A stretch of DNA of 64,000 bases from Ruminiclostridium cellobioparum subsp. termitidis CT1112 (GTDB taxonomy: Bacteria; Bacillota; Clostridia; Acetivibrionales; DSM-1351), in contig NZ_AORV01000078.1 in assembly GCF_000350485.1 (NCBI RefSeq), positions 82,290 through 146,289 of the forward strand, given 5' to 3'. The position numbers and the translations under genes were made by a program. Below, one piece after another: positions 27,194 to 35,228 of the stretch (position 1 is the first letter of the stretch; each line of letters begins with the position of its first letter). The notes under the pieces are model-generated. The model was not told where the DNA came from, searched no databases, and worked only from the letters and a program-made list of their open reading frames with translations.

Positions 27194-28273
27194 TTATTTT
27201 AAATCTGCTTCCTTGTAATATCCGCTGTCAATCAATGTCTGCTTGTAGTTTGACTTGTCAACCGGTACCGGCTCACAAAGATATGATGGAACAACCTTCT
27301 TACCGTTATCGTAAGTCTTTGTATCATTAACCTCAGGTTCCGAACCGCTGAGAACTGCATCCACCATCTTAACGGCTTTTTCAGCAAGAGTTCTTGTGTC
27401 CTTGAAGATTGTTGAATACTGTTCACCTGCAATTATTGATTTTACGGATGCTACTTCTGCATCCTGTCCGGTTACTATTGGCATTTCCTTATCGCCTTTG
27501 CCGTAGCCGACACTCTTAAGGGCTGAAAGTATGCCTATTGAAATACCGTCATATGGTGATAAAACGCCATCAACCTTTTCAGTTGTGTAATTTGCACTTA
27601 AGATGTTCTCCATACGGGACTGGGCTGTGGCTGCATCCCAGCGGAGAGTTGAAACCTTATCCATACCCGTCTGGCCGCTCTTTACTACCAGAACACCTTT
27701 GTCGATTAACGGCTGTAATACCGACATGGCACCGTCATAGAAGAAGAAGGCATTGTTGTCATCAGGCGAACCTCCGAACAATTCGATATTGAACGGGCCA
27801 GGCTTGGTATCGGCTTCCAGTCCCTTTACCAGGGAAGTAGCCTGCTGAACGCCAACCTTGTAGTTGTCAAAGGTAGCATAGTAGCTTACATTTTCGGAAT
27901 TTCTGATCAAACGGTCATAAGCTATAACCTTTACATTTGCATCTGCTGCTTTTTTAAGTACATCTGTGAGAGCAGAACCGTCGATGGAAGCAACAACCAA
28001 AACCTTTGCTCCCTTTGAAATCATGTTTTCAATCTGTGCAACCTGGTTATCGATATTGTCTTCACCATACTGAAGATCAACTGTGTAACCCTTGGCTTCG
28101 AGCTGCTTTTTCATGTTGTCGCCATCCTGGATCCATCTCTGGGAGGATTTTGTCGGCATTGCAACTCCAACCAGTTTGCTGTTGTCCTTGGTTCCGCAGG
28201 CTGTAAAGCCTAAAGCCACTGAAAGAGTCATAACCATGGAAAGAGTACCTGCAATAATCTTTCTCAATTTCAT
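27194..28273 (-). CDS. chvE: sugar-binding lipoprotein, ChvE-like
   Basis: This extracellular binding protein of 359 residues has a lipoprotein signal peptide with lipobox ALGFTAC (Cys near 26). The mature type I periplasmic-binding fold begins [23 protein letters not shown], a ChvE/XylF-like start, with [10 protein letters not shown] near 95 and [10 protein letters not shown] near 117 lining the sugar pocket. It is the first gene of chvE-mmsA-mmsB. AAGGAG precedes the ATG. The promoter at 28339-28367 and a cre-like site at 28293-28306 suggest carbon-catabolite control. Confidence 0.9.
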   Translation of the reverse strand: MKLRKIIAGTLSMVMTLSVALGFTACGTKDNSKLVGVAMPTKSSQRWIQDGDNMKKQLEAKGYTVDLQYGEDNIDNQVAQIENMISKGAKVLVVASIDGSALTDVLKKAADANVKVIAYDRLIRNSENVSYYATFDNYKVGVQQATSLVKGLEADTKPGPFNIELFGGSPDDNNAFFFYDGAMSVLQPLIDKGVLVVKSGQTGMDKVSTLRWDAATAQSRMENILSANYTTEKVDGVLSPYDGISIGILSALKSVGYGKGDKEMPIVTGQDAEVASVKSIIAGEQYSTIFKDTRTLAEKAVKMVDAVLSGSEPEVNDTKTYDNGKKVVPSYLCEPVPVDKSNYKQTLIDSGYYKEADLK

Positions 28274-28710
28274 TTAAACACTCTCCTTTTCCCGCAAACG
28301 CTTTCTTTTATGATCGTTTGCTTTCGTTTTGTAAATACATGTTATCACCAGCATGTATAATTGTCAATAAAATTGTGCATAATTTATAATTTACATATTT
28401 TTATATAAGCTGTTTTGTGCATCATTACCACATTTTATTAATTCAGCTTACGAAAAGTATTGTTTTTGAGCGTTTGTGAATGTTTCCACAATGATTTAAA
28501 ACGTATCCGGCACTGAAAACCGCTAAAACCATAACATAACTTATAATTTCAACAATGTTATTTATTGATTTTAGTTGGGATATGCTTTATACTCAAAATA
28601 ACTCCTTTCGATAGGTTTCATTTTATTATTGTAATCACTCAATCCGGTAGTCTGTAACAGTTCTTTAAATAGATGAAACTGATAATATTATTGTTAATAA
28701 GGAAGAATAT
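28274..28710. promoter_or_regulatory. divergent control region: chvE promoter, cre-like site, inverted repeat
   Basis: On the minus strand a promoter TTGACA (28362-28367), 17 bases, TAACAT (28339-28344) drives chvE. Between it and the gene, cgcaaacgctttct (28293-28306) matches the CcpA cre consensus except the first base. gcaaacg (28294-28300) and cgtttgc (28315-28321) also form an inverted repeat that could serve another regulator. The remaining ~340 bases up to the DeoR gene are AT-rich with no ORF or clear motif. Confidence 0.6.
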
Positions 28711-29493
28711 ATGTTTGCTATTGAGAGAATAAGAATAATTAAAAACTATCTGCTGGAAAATAAACAGGTTGAAGTAAATCAGCTCAGCCAGATGCTGGGA
28801 GTATCAGAGGTTACAATACGCCGGGATCTTGAAAAGCTGGAAGGTGAGGAGTTTCTTACGCGGACTCATGGAGGTGCGGTTCTGGGCAGCATAAAGGACG
28901 CTGTCTCGGAGAATATGGAAGCGGGATCATTCCAGGATTATTTTGAAATCTCAAAAATTGCCATCCGCATGATCAACGACGGCGATGTAATAATGCTCAC
29001 CAACGGAGCCATTAACCTGGAAATTGCAAAACAGCTGAATTCCAAAAACCGGGTCACCGTCCTCACAAACGACCTGAATATAGCGTTTCACATAATGGAA
29101 GCACAATCTGCAAAAGTAGTCCTCCTGGGAGGGGATATTGATTATAATACCAAAGCCGTTTTCGGAACACTTACTGTAAACAATCTCAACAATTTTTTTG
29201 TGAACCGCCTTTTCATAGAAATAGACGGCATATCAAACAACCTTGAACTGACTGTATCCAATATCGACATGGCAACTTTCATTAAAGAAGCTGCCAAAAG
29301 TGCAAATGAAAAAATAATCGTCTGCACATCCTCGGCCTTTGAGAGGAACTCTTTTTACAGAGCCGGATTAATAAAAGATTTATGTGACAAACTAATAACC
29401 AATCATACATTATCGGATCAGCATAAAAATAATATTTTTAATGCAAACATACAGTTATTTACCTCTATAGATTTGTTTGAAGGTAGAGTTTAA
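28711..29493 (+). CDS. DeoR-family regulator
   Basis: This is a 260-residue sugar-responsive repressor. The N-terminal DeoR helix-turn-helix (residues 1-57; ERIRIIKNYLLENKQVEVNQLSQMLGVSEVTIRRDLEKLE) is followed by TRTHGGAVL and a DeoRC sugar-phosphate sensor domain (MLTNGAINLEIAKQL near 95, VLLGGDIDYNTKAVFG near 137). It is divergent from the chvE transporter operon and 24 bases upstream of an orphan sugar-transporter ATPase gene. It probably controls one or both. The ligand is unknown. Confidence 0.85.
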   Translation: MFAIERIRIIKNYLLENKQVEVNQLSQMLGVSEVTIRRDLEKLEGEEFLTRTHGGAVLGSIKDAVSENMEAGSFQDYFEISKIAIRMINDGDVIMLTNGAINLEIAKQLNSKNRVTVLTNDLNIAFHIMEAQSAKVVLLGGDIDYNTKAVFGTLTVNNLNNFFVNRLFIEIDGISNNLELTVSNIDMATFIKEAAKSANEKIIVCTSSAFERNSFYRAGLIKDLCDKLITNHTLSDQHKNNIFNANIQLFTSIDLFEGRV

Positions 29494-29516
29494 TCTTCTT
29501 TTGGAGGTTGTCGACC

Positions 29517-31031
29517 ATGAGAATTCCCAAACTGGAAGTCAGGAATATAAGTAAACACATCAGTGACGCTTTTTCTCTGCACAATGTCTCATTGGATCTA
29601 TGTTCCGGTGAGGTGCACGCCTTCATAGGTGAAAACGGCTCAGGTAAATCCACTGTCATCAAGATCATAAGCGGTGTCGTCAAACAGGACAGCGGCGAAG
29701 TTTTGATCGACAATGAGCCGGTCGTCATAGAAAGCGTGGCAGAGGCAAAGCGCCACGGAATATATTGCGTATGGCAGGACATAAACCTGTACCCCAATCT
29801 GTCTGTTGCTGAAAACATTTACATGGATCATCCCAAGAGTCAGAACAGTTTTTTGGCCCGCAACAGGTTCAGAATGTTCCGGGACTGCACCGATATATTC
29901 GACGAATTCGGCATTAATATCGATATCCGCACCAATGCCGGAGAATTGGGTTTTGCACAAAGGCAGCTTGTGGAAATGGTGAGGGCCTATGTTTCCAATG
30001 CCCAGATTGTCATATTCGATGAGCCTTCAGCTGCCTTCACCTCCAAGGAGAAGGACATATTGTACAGGATAATCCGGGCATTGAAGGAAAAAAACACAGC
30101 AATCCTGTATATAACACATCTGTTGGATGAAATCGAGCTGATAGCCGACCGGGTTTCAGTTATCCACCAGGGCAGGATGATAGGAACCCAGACAGTCAAC
30201 ACTACCTCCAAGGATGATATTATCAGGATGCTGGCTGTTCCGGCAGAGAAAAACCGCTATCCCAAACTGAATATTTCGGTAGGAAAGGTGATAATGTCTG
30301 TTAAAGATCTCAGTGCGGCCAACATTCTGAACTCAATCACCTTTGAACTCAAAAAATCTGAAATTCTGGGAGTTACTGGGCTTATGGGCTCGGGGAGGTC
30401 CCTCCTGGCGCAATGTCTTTTTGGCATTACCCCCATCAAAAGCGGAAGTATAGAAATCAATGGCCAAAAGGTAAAATTATCGTCACCGGAGGATGCCATC
30501 AGGAATGGAATAGCCCTGTTGCCCGAAGACCGAGCCTCAAGCTCAATTTTTGGCTGCCTCAATCTTGAAAATAATGTGACTCTTTCATCCCTCAAGAGAT
30601 TTGAACAGTATAAATATCTGCATAACAAGATTATGACCGATGTTACGGATACATATATAAAAAAGCTGAGTATCCGGCCGGGCAATCTTCATGATCTGCT
30701 GGAAACATACAGCGGCGGCAACCAGCAGAAAGCTGCCGTAGCCCGGTGGATGATGAGCCGTTCAAAAATATTTATTCTTGATGAACCTACCAGAGGTGTT
30801 GATGTGGCATCAAAGACAGATATATATAACTGTATCCTGGATCTGGTATCCAAGGGTGCTTCAGTCATACTCATCTCCTCCGATATTGAAGAAATACTCG
30901 GGATGTGCGACAGGGTGCTGGTATTGTCCGAAGGTGAGATATCAGGTGAATTCCGGCGCAGTGAAGCCACAAAGGAAGCTATAATGTACAAGGCAACCAT
31001 AAAAACAGCCGGCAGTTTAAATCAAAAGTAA
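29517..31031 (+). CDS. orphan CUT2-type sugar transporter ATPase
   Basis: This tandem ATPase of 504 residues is of the RbsA/MglA/MmsA type. The ATG at 29517 has GGAGG nine bases upstream; a TTG at 29508 is less likely. The N-half has an intact Walker A (GENGSGKST) and Walker B (IVIFDEPSAAF), but its signature reads ELGFAQRQLVEMVRA instead of SVGQQQ. The C-half has LMGSGRS, YSGGNQQKAAVARW and [12 protein letters not shown]. No permease or binding protein gene follows. It may serve as an alternative engine for MmsB or another permease elsewhere. Confidence 0.85.
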   Translation: MRIPKLEVRNISKHISDAFSLHNVSLDLCSGEVHAFIGENGSGKSTVIKIISGVVKQDSGEVLIDNEPVVIESVAEAKRHGIYCVWQDINLYPNLSVAENIYMDHPKSQNSFLARNRFRMFRDCTDIFDEFGINIDIRTNAGELGFAQRQLVEMVRAYVSNAQIVIFDEPSAAFTSKEKDILYRIIRALKEKNTAILYITHLLDEIELIADRVSVIHQGRMIGTQTVNTTSKDDIIRMLAVPAEKNRYPKLNISVGKVIMSVKDLSAANILNSITFELKKSEILGVTGLMGSGRSLLAQCLFGITPIKSGSIEINGQKVKLSSPEDAIRNGIALLPEDRASSSIFGCLNLENNVTLSSLKRFEQYKYLHNKIMTDVTDTYIKKLSIRPGNLHDLLETYSGGNQQKAAVARWMMSRSKIFILDEPTRGVDVASKTDIYNCILDLVSKGASVILISSDIEEILGMCDRVLVLSEGEISGEFRRSEATKEAIMYKATIKTAGSLNQK

Positions 31032-31251
31032 TAAAATGTTTATACAAATATTCAAATTTGTATTACAATATATATCAAACTTATATTACAATGTGTATAT
31101 GTATAATAGCATTAATGTACTAAAGCGACTTAAGACGAATGTATTTTAACACAAATGTATAAGCATTGATCGTACCTCTCACGCAGCAAAATCCGCAAAG
31201 CGGCTTTTCACTACTATTTGTGTACGGCTATGCACGCAGATGGGAGACAAT

Positions 31252-31890
31252 ATGAGTATACTTAACGAAATTTCGCAAAATCTTCAGATAGGTAAGGCAA
31301 AAATTGTAAAGGAGCTTGTACAAAAAGCCCTCGATGAGGGCTATAAGCCCCAGGAGATACTGAATGAAGGGCTCCTTCCCGGAATGGCCGTTATCGGGGA
31401 AAAGTTTAAAAATGATGAAATTTATGTCCCGGAGGTCATGATTGCGGCAAGAGCCATGAATATGGGAACAGAGCTGCTCAAGCCCCTGTTGGCCTCAAGC
31501 GGTGTCAAGGCCGCAGGAAAGGTTGTCATCGGCACTGTTGCAGGAGATCTGCATGATATAGGAAAAAATCTTGTTAAAATGATGATGGAAGGCAGAGGCC
31601 TGGAGGTAGTTGATTTAGGAGTTGACGTATCTGCCGGCCGTTTTGTTGAAACAGCCATAAATGAAAATGCCCGGATAATTGCATGCTCCACCCTGCTTAC
31701 CACCACAATGGCAGAGATGGAAAATGTGGTAAAGGCGGCCGAAGAAGCCGGGATTAGGAATAAAATATCCATAATGGTAGGCGGAGCGCCTGTGACCCAA
31801 AACTTCTGTGAGACAATTTCGGCAGATTTTTATACCGCCGACGCAGCTTCTGCTGCCGACGTGGCGGCAAAAATCTGCGAAAACCCGTAA
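31252..31890 (+). CDS. corrinoid protein of a methyltransferase system (MtbC/MttC-like)
   Basis: This 212-residue protein carries cobalamin between a substrate methyltransferase and a methyl acceptor. The N-terminal helical cap (about 1-85; GMAVIGEKFKNDEIYVPEVMIAARAM) and the B12 Rossmann domain with VAGDLHDIGKNLV (His as lower axial ligand) are typical, followed by the TLLTTTM segment and GGAPVTQNF. I chose the ATG at 31252 with GGGAG upstream. No cognate methyltransferase is adjacent, so the substrate (methylamine, methanol, glycine betaine or aromatic ether) is open. Confidence 0.83.
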   Translation: MSILNEISQNLQIGKAKIVKELVQKALDEGYKPQEILNEGLLPGMAVIGEKFKNDEIYVPEVMIAARAMNMGTELLKPLLASSGVKAAGKVVIGTVAGDLHDIGKNLVKMMMEGRGLEVVDLGVDVSAGRFVETAINENARIIACSTLLTTTMAEMENVVKAAEEAGIRNKISIMVGGAPVTQNFCETISADFYTADAASAADVAAKICENP

Positions 31891-31940
31891 CGGGCACCCC
31901 ATTCATGCCTGTTTATTATTCACCCCAAGACAGTAAACAA

Positions 31941-31977
31941 AGGCTGTAAAGTATATTGAAAATTACTTTTACAGCCT
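31941..31977. terminator. stem-loop after the corrinoid protein gene
   Basis: aggctgtaaa (31941-31950) pairs with tttacagcct (31968-31977), followed by aattt. It lies between the convergent corrinoid gene and the HPr-like gene. Confidence 0.55.
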
Positions 31978-32048
31978 AATTTAACCTGTTGTGCTAATCG
32001 AAATTTTGTATTGCTTTACAGAAAGATTTAATCAAAATCAACTGGTAA

Positions 32049-32282
32049 CTAATAAATGTGCATATACTCGTCCAGTTCCTTAAACAGCTTGCCGGTATCC
32101 TCATCATCAGGTACTACAATTGACAGCGGCTCATCCAGCTTGAGGATGAACATTCCCAGTATAGACTTTGCATCAGCCATGCCGCTTTTTCCATGAATCC
32201 AGATATCAAAGGGATACCGGCTGACAATCCTGTTGATATTCTCAATGTCCTCTATTCTTTTGATTTTAATTGGTCTTACCAT
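32049..32282 (-). CDS. HPr-like protein lacking the catalytic histidine
   Basis: This is a 77-residue cytoplasmic protein. The second half (DAKSILGMFILKLDEPLSIVV) aligns with the HPr regulatory-serine helix (consensus KSIMGVMSLG), with Ser40 at the position of HPr Ser46. The N-terminal half shows IEDIENINRI where HPr has IHARPA, so the phosphotransfer His15 is absent. It therefore cannot relay PTS phosphate but could be a Crh-like co-regulator. The gene stands alone. AAGGAG precedes the ATG. Confidence 0.65.
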   Translation of the reverse strand: MVRPIKIKRIEDIENINRIVSRYPFDIWIHGKSGMADAKSILGMFILKLDEPLSIVVPDDEDTGKLFKELDEYMHIY

Positions 32283-32468
32283 TTTAAACTCCTTTCTGCC
32301 TGTTCAAAATCAGGTCTTTCAGTATAAAATGTAAGTATTATTGTATGCGTAATCCTTATGTATTATGAATTGCTTATTATTTACCCGTTAACATGGAAGA
32401 TGAAACACCGTGCCAAGATTAAAAATTATTGCCTGTGATATTAAAAATTCAAATTTAAATTTGCGTAT

Positions 32469-32530
32469 GGAAAGTTTACTTGACATGAAATAGCTATTAT
32501 GTTATTTTATTTACGGAAAGTATACTTTCC
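32469..32530 (+). promoter_or_regulatory. promoter with two copies of an operator palindrome for the HTH gene
   Basis: The perfect 16-bp palindrome ggaaagtatactttcc lies at 32515-32530, at the predicted transcript start. A related copy, ggaaagtttacttgac (13 of 16 identical), lies at 32469-32484 and overlaps the -35 box TTGACA (32480-32485). The -10 is TATTTT (32503-32508). Autoregulation by the HTH protein is the natural reading. Confidence 0.65.
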
Positions 32531-32554
32531 ATTTTGCATTATAAAGAGGTATAT

Positions 32555-32752
32555 ATGAAGAACAGACTTGAAGAAATACGTAAGCAGCGCGGAATCAAAC
32601 AAGAGGACCTGGCATCCGCACTGGAGGTATCCAGACAAACTATAGGCTCTCTGGAAAACGGGAGATACAACCCGTCTATTACTCTGGCTTTTAAAATTGC
32701 CCGTTATTTTGGCATGAGCATTGAAGAAATTTTTATTTACGAGGAGGAATAA
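32555..32752 (+). CDS. small XRE-family HTH regulator
   Basis: This 65-residue one-domain DNA-binding protein shows the clostridial/bacillar YozG-like pattern: RLEEIRKQRGIKQEDLASALEVSRQTIGSLENGRYNPSITLAFKIARYFGMSIEEIF. I start it at the ATG at 32555 with AGAGGT six bases upstream; an upstream in-frame ATG has no ribosome site. It is two bases from the next gene, so the three genes to 33832 form a unit, probably autorepressed through the palindromes upstream. The trigger signal is unknown. Confidence 0.85.
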   Translation: MKNRLEEIRKQRGIKQEDLASALEVSRQTIGSLENGRYNPSITLAFKIARYFGMSIEEIFIYEEE

Positions 32753-32754
32753 CA

Positions 32755-33171
32755 GTGAAAAAGAAATTTCCCTTTGGTATTTTACAACTGATTACAGGTA
32801 TTTGCCTCATAATACTCAGCTTCCTGTTAAAAGCTGAAATTGCAAAGCCCATATGCGGTGTTTTTATAGGTGTTGGAGGAGGTCTTTCGGGACTGGGAAT
32901 AATCAGGCTGATTACATATCATATTGAAAGCAGTAACCCCGCCATTAGAAGGGCGAAGGAAATTGAAAATAATGATGAAAGAAACACAATGATCCGGAAC
33001 CGTGCAAAAGCTAAAGCCGGTGACATCACCCAGTGGCTCATTATCGCAATCACTTATGTTACCATACTGATTTCGGCGCCTTTATGGGTGTCATCCTTTG
33101 TAGTAGCCGTATATGTACTTTACAATCTGATAGTTGTTTTTCTGATTAATAAATATCAAAAAGAGATGTAA
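32755..33171 (+). CDS. small membrane protein co-encoded with the HTH regulator
   Basis: This 138-residue protein has about four membrane segments in two hairpins (FGILQLITGICLIILSFLL; KPICGVFIGVGGGLSGLG; QWLIIAITYVTILISAPLW; SSFVVAVYVLYNLIVVFLI). Between the pairs is a charged loop with NDERNTMIRNRAKAKAGD, a pattern found in DUF2178/YozG-partner membrane proteins. The start is GTG after GAGGAGG. Small XRE regulator plus this kind of membrane protein is a recurrent Firmicute pair, but the role is not known to me. Confidence 0.75.
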   Translation: MKKKFPFGILQLITGICLIILSFLLKAEIAKPICGVFIGVGGGLSGLGIIRLITYHIESSNPAIRRAKEIENNDERNTMIRNRAKAKAGDITQWLIIAITYVTILISAPLWVSSFVVAVYVLYNLIVVFLINKYQKEM

Positions 33172-33208
33172 ATGCAAATAGCCTGGAATCCAAAGGAGGA
33201 AATTATTA

Positions 33209-33832
33209 ATGGGTTTTTTACGGAAAAAGCTAAGCAGCGGAAGTTTGAAAGAGAGAATACTGTTTTGTTATTTGGTTTTTTTTGTTTTATTTTTCGGAAT
33301 AACAATAATTAGCTATTATTTTCTGCCGGAAGGTATTCTTAAAAATAAAAATCCATTACAGGATTGGGAAACCTCAAAAAACACTTTTATCTCGACTTTA
33401 CAGATTTTCTTTTATAATCAGCTATCTGTCATTGTTGTTATTTTCGGAAGCTTGTTTGGCAAGAAGAAGGAGAAGGATATTAACTATTTTTCTATAGGAT
33501 ACCTTGCATTTTTTACACAGATTTGCATTAACGGCGTCGTTTTGGGAACATGGTCTTTTTCTATGGGAACCGAAGCTGTTCCGCTTATATCAAGAATTAC
33601 CCGTACTTTTGATCTTTTGCATAGAGCAGGCTTTTGGGAAATGTCGGGACAATTGCTCATCACTTGCGCGGCTGCCCATATCTCAACGGTCCTGACCAAT
33701 GGAAAAAACACAATTACAAAAAGCTTCAAAGACATACAACTTTCAAAGGCAGAAAAACTCGTTCTTTTTGCAGGCTTGGTTCTTATGCTGACCGGGGCTG
33801 TTGTCGAGAGCGTTGCCATAAATGCTTTATAG
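33209..33832 (+). CDS. membrane protein resembling SpoIIM/DUF95
   Basis: This 207-residue protein has about five membrane segments. Features such as STLQIFFYNQLSVIVVIFGSLFG, TQICINGVVLGTW and RAGFWEMSGQLLITCAAAHIS resemble the SpoIIM/DUF95 arrangement (an N-rich helix, an NG-x-x-LG helix, and an HG-x-x-E helix). This resemblance is by eye and tentative. It is the third gene of the HTH unit, 37 bases after the previous one with AAAGGAGG upstream. Function unknown. Confidence 0.65.
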   Translation: MGFLRKKLSSGSLKERILFCYLVFFVLFFGITIISYYFLPEGILKNKNPLQDWETSKNTFISTLQIFFYNQLSVIVVIFGSLFGKKKEKDINYFSIGYLAFFTQICINGVVLGTWSFSMGTEAVPLISRITRTFDLLHRAGFWEMSGQLLITCAAAHISTVLTNGKNTITKSFKDIQLSKAEKLVLFAGLVLMLTGAVVESVAINAL

Positions 33833-33841
33833 AACAGTATT

Positions 33842-34591
33842 CTAAAATAATATCCCGCATGCCGCCACCAGAAATATGCATTGGTTCAGTTCGCATACCG
33901 CTCCAAGTATATCTCCTGTGGCACCGCCTACCTTGCTGCTGAAATATTTTACCGTCAAAAGAGCGGCCAGCGGCGGAAGCAGCAATATAATCCACAGCTT
34001 GAGGTCAAAAGTCAGTAAACTGATCACAGAATATATGATTAATCCCCATATCAGCTCCTTTTTGCCGCAGAAATCTATAAAGGATTTTCCAAGGCCCTCC
34101 CCCAGTCTGGCATAGCCCGAAACGGCAGCTCCGACAAGAGAACCTGCTCTCCCGGCCATTGGCATGAGCAATATTATTCTCAAAAAGTATTCTTCATTTA
34201 TTTGAGTCAGCGCAGTAAAGTCCAGCAGCAATACACTGGCAACGGCAAGGACAGCATTGGTGCCCACCCTGCTGTCCCTCATTATCTCCAGAATCCTTTC
34301 CTTGGGGCGGTTGGAGAATATACCGTCAAAGGTGTCACCCAGACCGTCAAGGTGAAGTCCCCCGGTTATTGCTATATAAAGTACAAGTACAAGTGCCGAG
34401 ACCATTACCCTGGGAAAAATAAAAAGCAAACCGTAGGCGGCAATTGTCAGCACAGCCCCTATCACAAGTCCCACAAAGGGCGCAAATACGAGGCCTTTTC
34501 CAAAATCCGAACTATTGGCGGTTATTTGTATGTTTATAGGTATTCTCGTAAAGAACTGCAGCATCAATACCAGTCTTTTTAAAGCTTTCAT
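33842..34591 (-). CDS. cobS: adenosylcobinamide-GDP ribazoletransferase (cobalamin synthase)
   Basis: This 249-residue polytopic membrane enzyme joins adenosylcobinamide-GDP with alpha-ribazole (or its phosphate) in the last step of B12 assembly. It has the family's QFFTRIPI start, a GGLHLDGLGDTFDGIFS segment near 80 (metal-binding acidic motif), RILEIMRDSRVGTNAV near 98 and a late KVGGATGDILGAVCE. Last gene of the cobalamin operon; the stop of cobU is eight bases upstream. Confidence 0.92.
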   Translation of the reverse strand: MKALKRLVLMLQFFTRIPINIQITANSSDFGKGLVFAPFVGLVIGAVLTIAAYGLLFIFPRVMVSALVLVLYIAITGGLHLDGLGDTFDGIFSNRPKERILEIMRDSRVGTNAVLAVASVLLLDFTALTQINEEYFLRIILLMPMAGRAGSLVGAAVSGYARLGEGLGKSFIDFCGKKELIWGLIIYSVISLLTFDLKLWIILLLPPLAALLTVKYFSSKVGGATGDILGAVCELNQCIFLVAACGILF

Positions 34592-34599
34592 TTTAACCC

Positions 34600-35160
34600 C
34601 TATCCCTTGATCTTCACAGGTATGCCCGAGACACAGAAATAAACCTCGTCGGCTGTTCCGGCAAGAAGCTGGTTCATCCTTCCGGCTATATCTCTGAAGT
34701 CCCTTCCCATTGAGTATGCCGGCACAATTCCCATACCCACTTCATTTGTTACCAGAATGAAAGGCACATCATTCATTTTCACAAGACTTACAAGTCTTTC
34801 CAGCTGGTGAAGTATTGTATCCTCAATCTCATCCGCCCCGTCCCTTGTGAGGCTGTCCCAATCACAGCTCCCATCCAGCATGAGATTTGATACCATAATT
34901 GTTATGCAGTCCAAAAGAACGGCGCTTTTGCCTTTCAGCAATCCCTCAAGGGCCATGTCCAGATTTTTATAGCCTTCATAGGTCTCCCATTCGGCAGGTC
35001 TTCTTTCCCTGTGTCTGGCTATTCTCTGTTCCATTTCCTCGTCTGTACGTTTTGCGGTTGCCACATACAGCACATTGTTTCCCTGCTCTGCCGCTTTTTT
35101 TTCGGCAAAAGTACTTTTACCGCTGCGGGCGCCGCCTGTCACCAGGATCAATTTTCCCAT
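34600..35160 (-). CDS. cobU: adenosylcobinamide kinase / guanylyltransferase
   Basis: This bifunctional enzyme of 186 residues phosphorylates adenosylcobinamide and transfers GMP to it. It begins MGKLILVTGGARSGKS with the P-loop GGARSGKS (9-16), has ATAKRTDEEME near 35, RHRERRPAEWETYEG near 50 (His guanylylation region) and VTNEVGMGIVP near 130. The ATG at 35160 lies about 12 bases after GGAGG; a longer frame to 35190 has no better start. It follows the btuD-like gene by 68 bases. Confidence 0.92.
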   Translation of the reverse strand: MGKLILVTGGARSGKSTFAEKKAAEQGNNVLYVATAKRTDEEMEQRIARHRERRPAEWETYEGYKNLDMALEGLLKGKSAVLLDCITIMVSNLMLDGSCDWDSLTRDGADEIEDTILHQLERLVSLVKMNDVPFILVTNEVGMGIVPAYSMGRDFRDIAGRMNQLLAGTADEVYFCVSGIPVKIKG

Positions 35161-35228
35161 ATATCCATATATCCTCCGAAAATTCTGCAAAGTAATATTT
35201 TGGGGCTTGCAAACTTATCAAATAAATT

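Noticed and set aside
24268..28273. Ribose-specific assignment (rbs) for the ABC transporter
   Set aside because: The binding protein start ([17 protein letters not shown]) is ChvE/XylF-like, not RbsB-like, and no ribokinase is adjacent.
31032..31251. A riboswitch before the corrinoid protein gene
   Set aside because: I could not find B12-box or other aptamer consensus in these 220 bases.
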